From: Symbiodinium natans
Lineage: Eukaryota; Sar; Dinophyceae; Suessiales; Symbiodiniaceae
Length of the DNA: 64,000 nucleotides
Assembly: GCA_905221605.1 (NCBI GenBank)
Contig: CAJNDS010002558.1
Location: 15,001-79,000, forward strand
Reading direction: 5' to 3'
Part shown: one piece after another, positions 1-13,044 of the stretch
How the letters are laid out: each line of letters opens with the position of its first letter
Numbering within the stretch: the first letter of the stretch is position 1
Position numbers and translations under genes: made by a program
The notes under the pieces: model-generated
The model's input: the letters and a program-made list of their open reading frames with translations, nothing else
Database searches by the model: none
What the model was told of the DNA's origin: nothing

Positions 1-322
1 CTCTCGCGCTCAGGCCTCTGCTGATATAGCAGACATGAGCGTCGAAAAGTGCATCAAAGGAAAAGCAGTAGCTCCAGAGTTGTGCTTACGGCTTAAGCGG
101 CTGCTTCAAGAAAACTACCAACAAGCTAAGCAGCAACAAGGCTACAAGGCAGCAACACAACCACAGCCTACAATTAGCGAAGTGAAGCGGAAAGCTCTGA
201 GCTGTGAGACCCTGCTAAGAAGTTGCATAGGCTAAAGTTTGCACAGGGACATTGCAATCCTTCAGGAGAGAGCTCGCTAGAGTGGATTGCTTGCCAGGAG
301 GCGACCTCAATCGAGGAAAATT

Positions 323-445
323 ATGGCTCAGGCCGCTTCTGCTAGCGGAGGGTGGCATGAAAGCGCTGAGCTGGTGAAACTTAGGCTTCTCATGGAGAAC
401 GCCTTTTCCAGAGATGTTCTTGCTCAGGCCGCTGCCACAGCAGTG
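323..445 (+). CDS. Possible first exon of an unrecognised gene
   Basis: An ATG at 323 opens a frame that reads MAQAASASGG and then an amphipathic stretch (SAELVKLRLLMENAFSRD). It runs into a consensus-like donor GTAAGT at 446, leaving phase 2; read straight through, it stops two codons later. Composition and the strong donor support an exon, but no downstream exon was joined to it. The opposite strand is also open across part of this stretch. I do not recognise the protein. Confidence 0.3.
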
Positions 446-523
446 TAAGTTAAAGCGAAATTGAAAAACAACTGACAACCAGCTAGCATCTGTCTTCAGT
501 GCCTTACGCCACAGCACTGCCTC

Positions 524-654
524 ACCCGACTGACGGGACTACTAGGCTGTTTTGACCAAGCAAAGAAAAGAAAAGTTACATCTTGCTGCCTTACCCGACG
601 AGCGGGACTACTAGGCGCCGCATGAGCCTAACCCGACGAACGGGACTACTAGGC
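524..654. repeat. Three copies of a 24-25 bp GC-rich repeat
   Basis: The motif ACCCGACgaNCGGGACTACT followed by AGGC occurs at 524-548, 593-616 and 631-654. Each copy contains the short inverted pair CCCG/CGGG. The last copy carries the minus-strand stop codon of the neighbouring gene. Confidence 0.7.
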
Positions 655-1550
655 TGAAATGTTGGCCATCTCACCAGCATTGAATGTAAGAAACAAGCCG
701 AGGAGAGCGTTGCGTAAAAGCGTGCGAGCATAGCTTTTGGGGCTGATACTCTTGCACTGTTTGTCCCAGCGGAGTACTTTTTGACTGCATAACCACTCAA
801 GAGCTTCTCCTGGAGCAAGCGGGCCGTCACGACCTCCCCCACTAGGTCTGCGGCTGCGCCAAGCGCTGGCCGCGCCAAGCGCTGGCCGCGCCAGCTCGCC
901 TAGCTCAGTACTGAAGGCTTGAAGTAGGACACATTGAGAAACGTTGGGTAAGGTTGCTTCTCCTCGAACTGTACTCGACTGCGCGGCCTCCTCAAAGCTG
1001 GTGATGAAATAGCAGAATACCTTCTCGTCTGAACTGTGAGCAATACCAGATTTGCAAAATACGCATTGGCCAGTGCCGTCCGATTTCAGCTTCCGACTAC
1101 CAGAGGCAATGATAAAGGGCCGGATAGAGATCTGCCGCTAGCGCAGCAGGGACTCAGGCTTGTCTTCGTCAACTTGGCTGGGGCTCAAGGCTCCCGTTAG
1201 TAGGACCGCTTCGTCGGACAGCATCTGTAGACGTGCCACTGGAAAAAAAGACTATTGGTTGTTGTCCAGCTGCAACTATACCTGCATGAAACAAGGAACA
1301 CCATATGCTCTGCTGTGTGAACCAGCGCATAGAAAAACCCGTCGTCCTCTGCTAAAGGCTCAAAGATTATCCCTTCTGCCATCCTCTTGTTTCGACTGAA
1401 GTGCCAAGGCACGATCAGACTCCCCTCGCCGCGAGGAAAGGCGAGAACCCTCACACTTGGGAGCGTGAGATGCAGTCTTTGACTATCTCGGTGTCTCCCC
1501 CCGGAATTGGGACCGGGCCAGCTCGTGAGAATGCTGTCTGCGGCTGTATC
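649..1550 (-). pseudogene. Two-exon minus-strand gene with one in-frame TAG
   Basis: Exon 1 is open from 1550 down to 1286 and exon 2 from 1238 down to the TAG at 651-649. Between them is a 47-base intron with a GC donor (GCAGGTATAG on the minus strand) and a polypyrimidine acceptor (seven T then CCAG). Spliced length is 855 bases, an exact multiple of three. The only interruption is a TAG at 1140-1138, with convincing protein on both sides: LSDEAVLLTGALSPSQVDED before it and SDGTGQCVFCKSGIAHSSDE after it, the latter with a CxxC. The true start was not found; a TGA lies just upstream at 1553-1551. It could be a recent pseudogene, a readthrough gene, or two exons with a missed intron around the TAG. 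I do not recognise the family. Confidence 0.5.
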
Positions 1551-1713
1551 TCAGTTGCAGGAGGCTAGAGCCTCGAAATGACCATCAGCTGGCAAGAGCT
1601 AAACGCCTTGAGATGTTAGGAGGGCCCCGAAAGCTGTTAAAGAGATGAAGTTCGGGGCCTTGGCCGGTTCGACAGCTACCAGGCTACCATGCGCGGGCGG
1701 CTTGAGCTGGTAG

Positions 1714-2339
<626 letters not shown>

Positions 2340-2340
<1 letters not shown>

Positions 2341-2697
2341 CAACAAACAACAAACAACAGACAACAGACAACAGACAACAGGCAACAGGCAACAGGCAAC
2401 AGGCAACAGGCAACAAGCAACCAGCAACCAGCAACCAGCAACCACCAACCACCAACCACCAAACCACCAACCACCAGCCGCCAGCCGCCAGCCGCCAGCC
2501 GCCAGCCGCCAGCCACCAGCCAACAGCCAACAGCCAACAGCCAACAGCCAACAGCCAACAGCCAACAGCCAACAGCCAACAACCAACAACCAACAACCAA
2601 CACCCAACACCCAACACCCAACAGCCAACAGCCAACAGCCAACAACCAACAACCAACAACCAACAACCAACAACCAAGAACCAACAACCAACAACCG
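2340..2697. repeat. 7-bp minisatellite drifting in sequence
   Basis: The CAA tract passes into a 7-base repeat whose unit changes in blocks along the array: CAACAAA, CAACAGA, CAACAGG, CAACCAG, CAACCAC, CAGCCGC, CAGCCAA, then CAACCAA and CAACACC. Each block differs from its neighbour by about one base, as expected from local unit amplification. Confidence 0.9.
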
Positions 2698-2981
2698 CAG
2701 CCGCAAGCGCAGGAGCAAGCGCAAGCGCAAGCGAACGGCGACAACGGGAACGACAACCACAACAACAGCAACAAGAAGAAGAACGGCAACGACCGTGGCG
2801 ACGGCCACAGGAAGGCAACAGCCGACAGCAACTTCGACAACCGCACTCACCCGTGCCAGCACCATCAGGCCCTGTGCGTCGCTGTTTGCAATGCGGGAGC
2901 AAGAAGTACTTTACACTTTACACGCTACACATGTACACACTCCGGGCGTTTTGCCTGGAAGCCTTCGATCTGGCATGCTAG

Positions 2982-3765
2982 TTATTTATCACCTACACTT
3001 TGCTATACAACGAGCTTCAATCAACAAGCGGCATGGAAGGCTTGTGCTTTGGAGAGTCTCGCGGTGCTTGGGTACGGGGTCGAAGGGCCCAAGTGTTGGC
3101 TTTCGAGAGATCAGGTGCCCGGAGCAACGTCAAGCAGAGGAGCCGAACTCGGACTATCTGGAGCTGTAGGCGCGGCTTCCGGGACGCTGCATGAACTTCA
3201 CCCGCCAACATTTTTTGGCGGCGAGTGTCCCCAAGTCTAAGTCTGGAAAGTGTTTATCCCCAATCTTGCAGCACTAGAGGGCGATTATTAATGAATAGTA
3301 CTTTTCTGTTATTGTCAGTATCTTCATTGTCACGGTTATGATCGTCGTGACCGTTATTGTATGTTATTATCCTTACCCTCATTATTGTTTTTCTCCAGCT
3401 CTTATTATCATCATTATTGTTATTCTTCTTCTTACTATTAGTATTGCGAAATATTCTAAAGGCGATCGCTTCGGCCCGGCTAGCAGGTGGGGGAGCGTGG
3501 AGACGAGGCGAAGGATTGTCGACATGGGTAGTTTTCTAAATGACGTTTTCAGGTCCCCAATATAGTACGGCACCCTCATCACAAGGACCCCAAACGGGAC
3601 CCTAACTTTGAGAACTACCTACATGTTCTTCTGCCTGTCAGGCCTGTCAGGCCTGTCAGGTGGTGTGGCAAGTGCCTCAATGGCTCGTGCCATTGTCATA
3701 CATCGTCACACATACATAGGTGTGTATGTACGTATGTGAGTGCGTGTACATATATATACACTCAC

Positions 3766-3815
<50 letters not shown>

Positions 3816-4312
3816 AGGGAGGGAGAGGAGAGGAGAGGAGAGGAGAGGAGAGAGAGAGAGAGAGACAGAGAAAAACAAGATGTCACCAGGTTATAATGCA
3901 TATACACATATCTATTGCCACGTATCTCTGAAAGGTCCTTCTGTGTTCGTAGAGCCATGCGGTGTTGACCTGGATCGTACTTGACGCTTCGCCACCACGG
4001 CCCGGTCGCAGGTGAAAAGTACTCTATACCCACAGATTTGGTTCAGATTAGACAAGAAATGAAGAAATGTGAGGGGGGCGGGGTTCTGGAGTGCTTCTGC
4101 CTCAGCAGAGAGTGGAAGCTCCAATTTTGAGAGCCCACAAGGAGTGGGTCCGAGTGGGTGACTGGGGAGGGAAAGGATGAGGGGACAGAGATTTTCTGGA
4201 AGGAGCGGGCCACTGCTTCCACCAGAGCTGAGCCGAACTGATCCGAACTGTGCGCCTGAATTCCGCGGCTATTTGGAGCCCCAGGGAAAGAATCGTGTTT
4301 ATAGACTCTCGA
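2982..4312. other. Mostly non-coding spacer
   Basis: No well-supported gene was found. The stretch holds AT-rich simple sequence (3330-3450), an ATGT/TACA run near 3710-3765 and a GA tract. Short open frames are present but none shows a convincing splice context. Confidence 0.5.
3766..3866. repeat. GA microsatellite with GGGA/GGAGA variants
   Basis: About 100 bases of (GA)n, grading into GGGA and then GGAGA units before returning to GA. Confidence 0.95.
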
Positions 4313-5597
4313 GGAATGGCCGAAGGCATTTACCGGATTCCGATCGCAGCGCGACCGTCTAAGGGGTTTCTGTGTTGGTGAGTCTTGTTTAGCCATGCAA
4401 AGCCTAAGGTTGTCGGAGACTTAGCATCCCAAGACTTACCCGAATGGTAGCAAAAATTCAATTCCAGATGGAATCCGGACCAGCACTAGGTTCTGTCCCA
4501 CCTCCGCAGCTCCGTGGTGCGGGTTTAGAGTTTAGGCTACATAGGTTTAGTCTGCGAGCCGGTTTGGGCAGTTGCCGCGAGAGTTCACGTCGTTGAAGGT
4601 AGCTGGAGGTGATCAGAGATTTTCGGCAGAATGAGCTCTGCCCGACTGTCAGGATTTAAACAGGGTGAAGCCGCACCCTGCTGTGCCGGTGCTTTCTCTG
4701 GGTTCTGGTTAAGGGATCTAATATAAGTTGGTCTATAGTATATAAGAAGGTTCTGGCAAGAACCCAGTTCTTCCAGGGAATGGCCGAAGGCATTTACCGG
4801 ATTCCGATCGCAGCGCGACCGTCTAAGGGGTTTCTGTGTTGGTGAGTCTTGTTTAGCCATGCAAAGCCTAAGGTTGTCGGAGACTTAGCATCCCAAGACT
4901 TACCCGAATGGGGCGTAGCAAAAATTCAATTCCAGATGGAATCCGGACCAGCACTAGGTTCTGTCCCACCTCCGCAGCTCCGTGGTGCGGGTTTAGAGTT
5001 TAGGCTACATAGGTTTAGTCTGCGAGCCGGTTTGGGCAGTTGCCGCGAGAGTTCACGTCGTTGAAGGTAGCTGGAGGTGATCAGAGATTTTCGGCAGAAT
5101 GAGCTCTGCCCGACTGTCAGGATTTAAACAGGGTGAAGCCGCACCCTGCTGTGCCGGTGCTTTCTCTGGGTTCTGGTTAAGGGATCTAATATAAGTTGGT
5201 CTATAGTATATAAGAAGGTTCTGGCAAGAACCCAGTTCTTCCAGGGAATGGCCGAAGGCATTTACCGGATTCCGATCGCAGCGCGACCGTCTAAGGGGTT
5301 TCTGTGTTGGTGAGTCTTGTTTAGCCATGCAAAGCCTAAGGTTGTCGGAGACTTAGCATCCCAAGACTTACCCGAATGGGGCGTAGCAAAAATTCAATTC
5401 CAGATGGAATCCGGACCAGCACTAGGTTCTGTCCCACCTCCGCAGCTCCGTGGTGCGGGTTTAGAGTTTAGGCTACATAGGTTTAGTCTGCGAGCCGGTT
5501 TGGGCAGTTGCCGCGAGAGTTCACGTCGTTGAGGGTAGCTGGAGGTGATCAGAGATTTTCGGCAGAATGAGCTCTGCCCGACTGTCAGGATTTAAAC
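4313..5597. repeat. 464/468-bp tandem repeat, nearly three units
   Basis: Units begin at GGAATGGCCGAAGG (4313, 4777 and 5245). The first unit is 464 bases because it lacks GGCG after CCCGAATGG; the second is 468; the third is cut at 5597, after TCAGGATTTAAAC. The second and third units are almost identical, with one change seen near 5530, so the duplication is recent or an assembly effect. Each unit contains a TATA-like TATAGTATATAAG and a perfect hairpin GGTTCT-GGCA-AGAACC just before the unit boundary. Short frames read from it repeat with the unit and need not be genes. I found no match to 5S rRNA or to the dinoflagellate spliced-leader sequence. Confidence 0.9.
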
Positions 5598-6678
5598 GGC
5601 TTGACGTCGGCCTGCTGCTGGGCAGAAGATGTTTTCAGTCCTGGAAGAATCTTGGCCCCAAACCAGAGGCCCAAAACTCCAAAACCCGAATCCCAAACAC
5701 AGAACCCTTAGAAGAATCCCCATGTGTCCAGTTCTTGCCGTTTAGGCAAACAGGCCTGTCAGTCATTGTCCGGTTGAGTCCGGCAACTGCGTTGGCATTC
5801 CGATGCACCTTGCGGGCATACGCTCTACGACTACTCGTACTGCGAATTTGCAGTATGAGAATTGCTGCGGAAGTCGTGCTCAGGGACCGATCGGAGGCTT
5901 GGATTTCGCAGGTCGTGTTAAGGCTGTGCCCATCGTTTTGGGGTTAGTTTGCCGGGCTCGGGGTTCATGCAGGGCTTAGCATTTAAAACCTTTGTGCTGG
6001 AGTACGAAGACCGAGTCATAAACAGTCTAAGAGCCTGCGCACTCGGGAACTTCAAGGCTACCTTAAACGTTTTTTTTTTTTTACAAGGCTTTGGGGGATT
6101 GCAGATGTATCAAGCAAGCCTTGGCAAGTTTTAATCACCAAGATTCCAATCTACCTATGTCGGCATCTAAAGCATCGCCATCGCATTGAACGGAATAACA
6201 GAATCCTACAGACTACAGCAACTGCAGCGACCAGATTGAAGCCAATGTTGCAGAAAAGTGTGATCTCTTGGCATGGCCGCTGCTGATTTGAAGACCCCGA
6301 GAGTCCAATACTAAACACATTGACATACCAACGACTACTTAAATGCACGATTGAACAATCATGTGCGATCAAGCGTGCGTATGTACGCATGCATGTGTGT
6401 ATGGACAAGATCGCTCAGTAGTCTGTCCCTGCACGTGTTCTGCGCACGGGTGCGGCTCACAGAGCTTTCCGCCCAGATGTGAGTTTCGGTCGAGATCTTG
6501 CAGCACCTTTGCATGGAGAGTGCGCCCACACCAGAACCATAAGCCCAAAACCAGTTTGCTTCAGAGTCTGCTTAGGACGTACTTTAGCCTGTGTACTGTG
6601 TACCATACATCATGTATATACACACATACACACCTGTTAATAGATCTCGGTCAAGATTTCCTCGCCCGGGGGCGGCGC

Positions 6679-7189
6679 AGCCGCACCCTGCTGTGCCGGT
6701 GCTTTCTCTGGGTTCTGGTTAAGGGATCTAATATAAGTTGGTCTATAGTATATAAGAAGGTTCTGGCAAGAACCCAGTTCTTCCAGGGAATGGCCGAAGG
6801 CATTTACCGGATTCCGATCGCTGCGCGACCGTCTAAGGGGTTTCTGTGTTGGTGAGTCTTGTTTAGCCATGCAAAGCCTAAGGTTGTCGGAGACTTAGCA
6901 TCCCAAGACTTACCCGAATGGTAGCAAAAATTCAATTCCAGATGGAATCCGGACCAGCACTAGGTTCTGTCCCACCTCCGCAGCTCCGTGGTGCGGGTTT
7001 AGAGTTTAGGCTACATAGGTTTAGTCTGCGAGCCGGTTTGGGCAGTTGCCGCGAGAGTTCACGTCGTTGAAGGTAGCTGGAGGTGATCAGAGATTTTCGG
7101 CAGAATGAGCTCTGCCCGACTGTCAGGATTTAAACAGGGTGAAGCCGCACCCTGCTGTGCCGGTGCTTTCTCTGGGTTCTGGTTAAGGG
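6679..7189. repeat. Detached copy of the 464-bp repeat
   Basis: The copy begins inside the unit at AGCCGCACCCTG, runs through one complete cycle lacking GGCG like the first tandem unit, and re-enters the start of a second cycle before diverging at 7190. Diverged relatives of the GGATCTATAG / GAACCCAGTTCTT segment follow at about 7190-7370. The element is therefore dispersed locally as well as tandem. Confidence 0.85.
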
Positions 7190-10100
7190 GTATAAGTTGC
7201 CATAGGGATCTATAGCAAATACGAAGGTTCTAGCAAGAACCCAGTTCTTTCCTTGTTAAGGATTTAATTTAAATTACCATAATGGGGATCTATAGTAAAT
7301 AGTATGGCTTTAACACGAACCCAGTTCTTTCCGTTTGCCTGACGCCGGGAGGCGGCATCCCGTGCCGGGGCTTTCGGCTCTGAGGTGGTTCCTTCCATGT
7401 CCCATTAGGGACGCGGCTTGCCCACCGATGCTGAACTATCTGGATTCCATACCTTTCCTCGAGCATGGATGCCGAAGGGCTTTACTCACATGAGATGTCA
7501 TAGTATGCAATACCTTGTAGTGAAAAATGTGCCCGCTACTGTCTATGTAAAATGCAACCGTGCTGCTGCTTGCCTTGCGACGGACAGATTGATACTAAAT
7601 TCGCTAAGTTCGATATTAGTTCCTCGCGAATCTAAATTCCCTAAAGGATTTAGTTCCAGCTATATAGACTTGATTAAAGTCGCTACATGTTTATTGGAGT
7701 CGAGATTTGGTTGACCACCAGTGTCTGATCCATGTTTCTCGCCAGTCCCAGCATTTATTTGGACGCCGAATCGTAGAACCTTTTTGAGGTTCCTCTATGT
7801 TTAGTGTTTAGGGTTTAGGTTCATGTAGTGTTTAGTAGGCGCCTACAGCACTGGCTCCAAGATGCCGCAGAGGAGTCTGCCTAGCCTAGCTTTCCTTTGG
7901 CACCTTCGTTTTATAAGGCATGTTGCTTTCTGCCTTCGAGCCAGGCTCAGCCTAGCCGTCACCCAGGTTGACATACAGCGACCGTTTTGCTCCCTGCAGC
8001 TCCCGATGGTCCCTTTGCCTATGATTCTCTGATCATTCTCGTGCCTGTTCGGTTTTCGCCTCTTGATTGCTATCTTGAAGATCTGCGCTGGGATCTTGAT
8101 TTGCCGGGGTGGCGAGGTGCGCCGGGCAGACAGTCTCTTTGCACAATTTGCCCTCGCCTGCTTCCATTTGCGCTGCGTCGCAAAGGGCTACAGTTTGCCT
8201 TGGTAAACCGCGCGGCCCTTCATCATACAGCTGATTCGCCGCTGATCATCATCACCTTCATGAACTCTTATTCTTGGACATCGCAAACCGCAAACCGAAA
8301 TAGCGTCATGCAGACACCAAGCTTCACGGCCCCATGACTCTCTGCCACAACACACCTCGGTCCCCAGTCCCAAACCCAACCTGGTGCAGTTCTAGAAGCA
8401 GAAGCATTGTACTCGTCCGTGCCGATTACTGTATCCTTGCACAAGATGTATAGTGATTAAACCACATCAAAGAAGCTGGTTGGATTACAAAGCCGTGCAA
8501 GAAAATGTAACAGTGCATTCGAAATTCAAAGCATGGTCGTGGGCTGTTTGTGCCTTGACAGTCTTCATGCATTGCACCAGGAGATATTGCTTAGCATTGT
8601 GATTACTACTAACTACTAGGGATGTATGTATATATATATATATCTATTGACGCACTCCGCGGCCCCCCCTCCCTCCCCCCCCAACGGTCAATGGTCCGGA
8701 TATAATATAGGGTGGGCCCCCCCCCCCCCCCTCCCGCTGTGGTGTGGGGTGTGGGGCCCCTCTTCCTTCTGTGGGGTGGTTGTGGGGTTCTGGGGTTTGG
8801 GGCTTAGCTTAAGCTATTGAGTTTTGGGTTTACGGTTGAAAGGTATAAGGCTTCGGGTCTACAAGGGCTTAGGGAGGATTTGCGGTGTATGCTCTGCTTT
8901 GGGCTTGAGCCTGCATTTCGGCGGGGTTTAGGGTTGGGTGTAGGGTTTAAAGTACAAGTTAAGGCTACTCAAAACAGGAGCACGCGCTACGTTATAGGGT
9001 TTACGGCTTCCCCTACCAGACTACCATTGGGGGGGGGGGGGGGGCGGGAACGCCAGACGCCTGACCATATATGCACATTGTTTTCAGCATGTCGAAACCA
9101 TTATTTCCACTGTCTTGCTGTATACTATCATATACTATCATATCAAAGGGGCTTGGAGTCCAGAGGGGTCTCTCTGGGCCGCGGCAGGGTTTTTTCTCCC
9201 ACTGGGTTTTGGCCTGCCTGTACAGGCGGCCTGCCGCAGACTTACGTAGATGTTTGTAGACCGGGCAGTGCAAGGACCACAGTCGCACCTGCAACACAGA
9301 AGTGCAGATATGTACCTCAGTACCTCCACAGGTTGTTAATGTGGTTCTGGTTTATCCCCTGTCGTTCGAGTACCCCTGCGTTGTCCGAGTCGTTCGGCTG
9401 AGGACGGCCTGCCCCGCTAAGTTGGCGGTCAACATCTCGGTTAAAAAGCCCATCCCCCCCCCCGGCTTTGCTAAGGTTTTCGCTCGAGTTGACTGATAAG
9501 GATGGACTAGGTAGAGAGGCCAAATCGCATCTTGCATGTGACGCGTGTGTCCATCATGGTATGTCTGTCATGCCTCAAGCTTGTTCCGGTGATGGCAGTT
9601 TATTCCCGCAGATTGCATGGAAGGTCAGATGAACACCGAAACCAGGAGACAAAATCAGTAGTTGTTAGGTCTAAGTTGGGGCCATCAGGGACCTTCCAAG
9701 TTCCGAGGGGCATTGATGTCCTTTGGGGCTCTTCTTGTTGGGTTGTTCCTTCGTGGGTTTGTTCTAAACCCTAAAACCCCCGAAGCCCTAAGCCCGAAAT
9801 CGCTCCAATACCTAAACCCTAGAAAACTCTAAGCCCTGCACCCTGAAAACCCCCAAGCCCGAAGAGGTTCACGTCTATGCTCCTGAAGGCCGCTCGCTCT
9901 TCACACTTCATCCCTGACCTCCTTGACGTGGCCAAACATGCGTGGAATCGGTTCTAGAAGCGCGCCAAGGTACCCGTTTTTGTTTTGTTCTGACCCCAAA
10001 TAGTGCGAACCAAGGTACCTGCGAATGTTTAGCTGTTCTGGATGAGTGGTTGCTTGGCGAGGCCAAACTAGCGCTCACTCGAGATCAACTAGTCAGTCCA

Positions 10101-11946
10101 AGCCTTACTCCAATCCCCCAGAATATGAATATCTCGAATCTAAGCGGGCCACCATCTTGCGCGCAACACTTGGGCCGACCTCCTTCCTTAGTGGGGGAAC
10201 CTCTCGAGTGCGCCGCAGTTCTTGCGTATTGGATCTCTTGGTCATTCGCCTGCGCGAAGCATCACGGATGAACTCTCCGAACGCCTTCGGTACTGACTGG
10301 CTTCCCTTCCCGGCGAGCGAAGTCACCCAGGCTCGAGACCACAACCGCGTGGTACGTTATGGCGGTGGCGTTGACCTGACGAAATCAGGCCTAGGGTCGG
10401 GGAAGCGGCGCACTGACGGTCGACGTCGCCTGGCAAAACTTTCCTGCCTCAGTAGGCGTCTCGCAGGAAAATTTGCAGCTTCTCGTCCGTACCAAGACAG
10501 GATCGCCGAGGATTTGGAGCGAGAGGGTTCCGGCTCATCGACTGCTTTTAGGAGTGGTGCCCTGTGGCGCCCTGGCATGATAATTAAAAAGGTTGACAGA
10601 GGCGTGGAACCATAAAGGATCTTTTCATGAAAAAGAGGCTTCGGGATTGGGACTGGCAGAGCCATTGCCTTTGTTTGCTGGCCACGAGGTATTGCCTGAT
10701 GCGCGCTTTGTGTCATAGGCGCAACGGGATTTCAGGAATGTCGGCGAGGCATGCCAGTTGTTCTTCCCGTGCCTGAACACAAGCAGTCCAAGATTGGACT
10801 GATGCAGGAGTTGTGTGTTGCCATCCGCCCAGTCATGGCCAGTCGGTGCTCTCTCGGCGGCCCTGCCCGAGACCGCGGCGACCATCGCCCACCAAGTGCC
10901 GCTAGGTTCTTGCCCAGCCCGCCACTGCAGACTAGTGGGCCTGCCTCTTAGTACAGGCGCTGGCCTACTGTTCGCAGGTCTCCTTGCTGGCTGCATGCTC
11001 TCTTTCTGAGGGTCTGACCGCCCTTTGAAGTGGCCACTAGCTTCAGCAGCCGGCGGCTTGCGTTTGCCAAGGTCTGCAGCTCATAGTCCAGTCTCAGCCG
11101 TAGTAACGTAGCAGTCTTCATGGCCCTTTCAGGGCTGGCGTGGCCGCGAGGCGACATAAGTCCTTGTGGACTCGTGATGTGGGCCCTGGCAGTTGGCAGT
11201 TCGTATGACTGCTTGCAAAATTTGGCTCGAACAGATATATTTCCACGTGGCATGCCACGTCCTTCTGTGACGATTGCGACTTGTCTGGTTCACAATACGA
11301 GAGATGCCCGTGCATTTGACCTCGCAATGTTAGAGTGCTGCGCATCGTTGGTTTTCAGGAGCTGCCGCGGTCGTACATATCAGCACAATGAACCTTGCCT
11401 CGCATTATTGGGTTCTCATGCCTCTCTTCACTGCAGTAGTTTTTTGAAGCTGCTACGGGGAACAAGTATAAACAATGGTACCGTGCTGGTACTCGAAACA
11501 TTGTGACCCCAGGAAGCAAATGATGATTGCACCGAGGGTGCCTTGGACGAAAAGCGCCTTACTGCCGATCAAGTTGGGGAGTCGCATGCCTCCCTGTTCC
11601 TCTCTTGACTTCGCTTCCTGATAGACGGAGCCTTGGCTTCGGAGACCTAAAGCGCCAACCCAAGCACTTTCAGGTCCCCTTGTTGCTTGCGGCGGCCGCC
11701 GTCGTGAGTTTTGGACGAAAAATCGTTCAGGACTGAGGGCCTGGCTGGCGCATGCTCGAGGGGACATGGAGGGGACATGTTGTCGTGAGCATCAACAGAA
11801 CCGCGCGCCAGGATCAGCATGCGTCAATGGAGACGGAGGCTGCAAGCAAGGCTCGCTGCAAGTCTCTGGCCTCGTATGCCTGCGATACACCAGTCCTCGC
11901 CCAAGTGGCCAAGAAGAGCTGCTTTGGATGTGCTCTCAGCTGTCAG
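7190..11946. other. Region without a resolved gene
   Basis: Both strands have moderately long open frames here, for example + 7418-7714 and + 10046-10615, the latter overlapping an equally plausible minus frame at 10357-10716. None could be tied to donor/acceptor pairs. Telomere-like degenerate sequence lies at 9766-9860, a TA run at 8625-8645, and C or G homopolymers near 8718 and 9030. Confidence 0.4.
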
Positions 11947-13044
11947 GACGTGGGCGTGGCCAGCATGCAGCAATTCGAAGCAAAGGCCGCGGCCCCGCCA
12001 TCAGACCATCATGCAGCTCTTGGGGCAGCTGGGGAAATATACACGCAGCGGATCACTGCTGAGCCAGAAGCGAGCGTTCCTTTTCTATGGCTCAGGCCAT
12101 GCAGCTGCTGGCCCACCTGGAAAGCTACTTGCCATCATCATTCGCGTCACGTCCGTGATTTCTGCAATCCAGATGTCCCTTCTGTGTTTCGATTCGCTGA
12201 TTTCAGGCCAAGTGGAGAACCAGAGCCGCGGGCAAGAAACAGTAGCAGCCTCGGGCATCACAAGTGCACGAGGGGAGGGGTGCGCGGAAGCTGTGGCAGG
12301 CAATGCAGCTTTTGGCTAAGTTGGAAAGCCGCTTCTTTGCATGCAGGGCATTTTGCCGCAGCTGCAGGCACAAGATTGCAAGCCTTGTTTTTTTTTTTGC
12401 GCCTCAGAGGGGAACGGTGTCGTTGGATGTGTGCCATCCAAGTCCAAGGAAAGATGAACGTCAGCGACAGCCCCCGAACCATCGTGCAAGAGGTGCCCGG
12501 CCAACGGAATGGCGGAGCGAAGACCTCCCCTAAACCTTCTAACGAAATCGCGCTACTCGTCGGGAGCACGCCGTTGTTTCTGTGCCCGGCCAGGCGCCTC
12601 AGGTGATTTCCGTGCCGCCGCAGCCGGAGATGCTCCCGGCAACTTGTCAGAATCGGCACGGAGCAATCCTGGATGGGTTTGCATGTGATGGCCGTGAATT
12701 TACTCATCGCCTTGTTTGTTGCTGGAGACGCAGGTGCGGAATGAATCGCGCATGCAGACGATGGAGATGCTTCTTGATGAGAGAGTTCATTTTGACCCCG
12801 GCTTCTTTGTCAGCGAACGGCGAAGCAACAAGCTCAGGTTCGAAGGATGCAAAGTTCCAAGCCGTACGGAGGCAGCCAGAGTGGGCCATGCCTTCCGGTG
12901 GCCTTTGACATCTCATGACATGTGCGACGGTGTGTGATGAAACGGCACAAGAATGGAACGATGCTTCTGATGTAAAATGCAAGAGAGCCGCAGGCATTGC
13001 TGAGAAGTGCCAGCAGAGTACGAGAGCGCGATGAGGACTTCAAG
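11947..13044 (+). CDS. Multi-exon gene with short helical exons (partial)
   Basis: Several short in-phase exons follow one another. 11947-11985 (13 codons, ends FEAK, GC donor), one starting at 12096 (AMQLLAHLESYL), one starting at 12300 (AMQLLAKLESRF), 12734-12784 (17 codons, VRNESRMQTMEMLLDER, GT donor) and 12994-13044 (17 codons, ALLRSASRVRERDEDFK, GT donor). All begin after AG with G, and the resolved ones are phase 0 at both ends. The repeated MQLL-x-LE pattern and charged heptad-like spacing suggest coiled coil, and exon duplication is likely. A further copy-like segment, MQLLGQLGKY, lies at 12010. Start and stop were not found, and the 3' ends of the 12096 and 12300 exons are uncertain. 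I do not recognise the family. Confidence 0.45.

Noticed and set aside
4313-5597. 5S rRNA or spliced-leader gene cluster in the tandem repeat
   Set aside because: I could not match the conserved 5S sequence or the dinoflagellate spliced-leader sequence in any unit.
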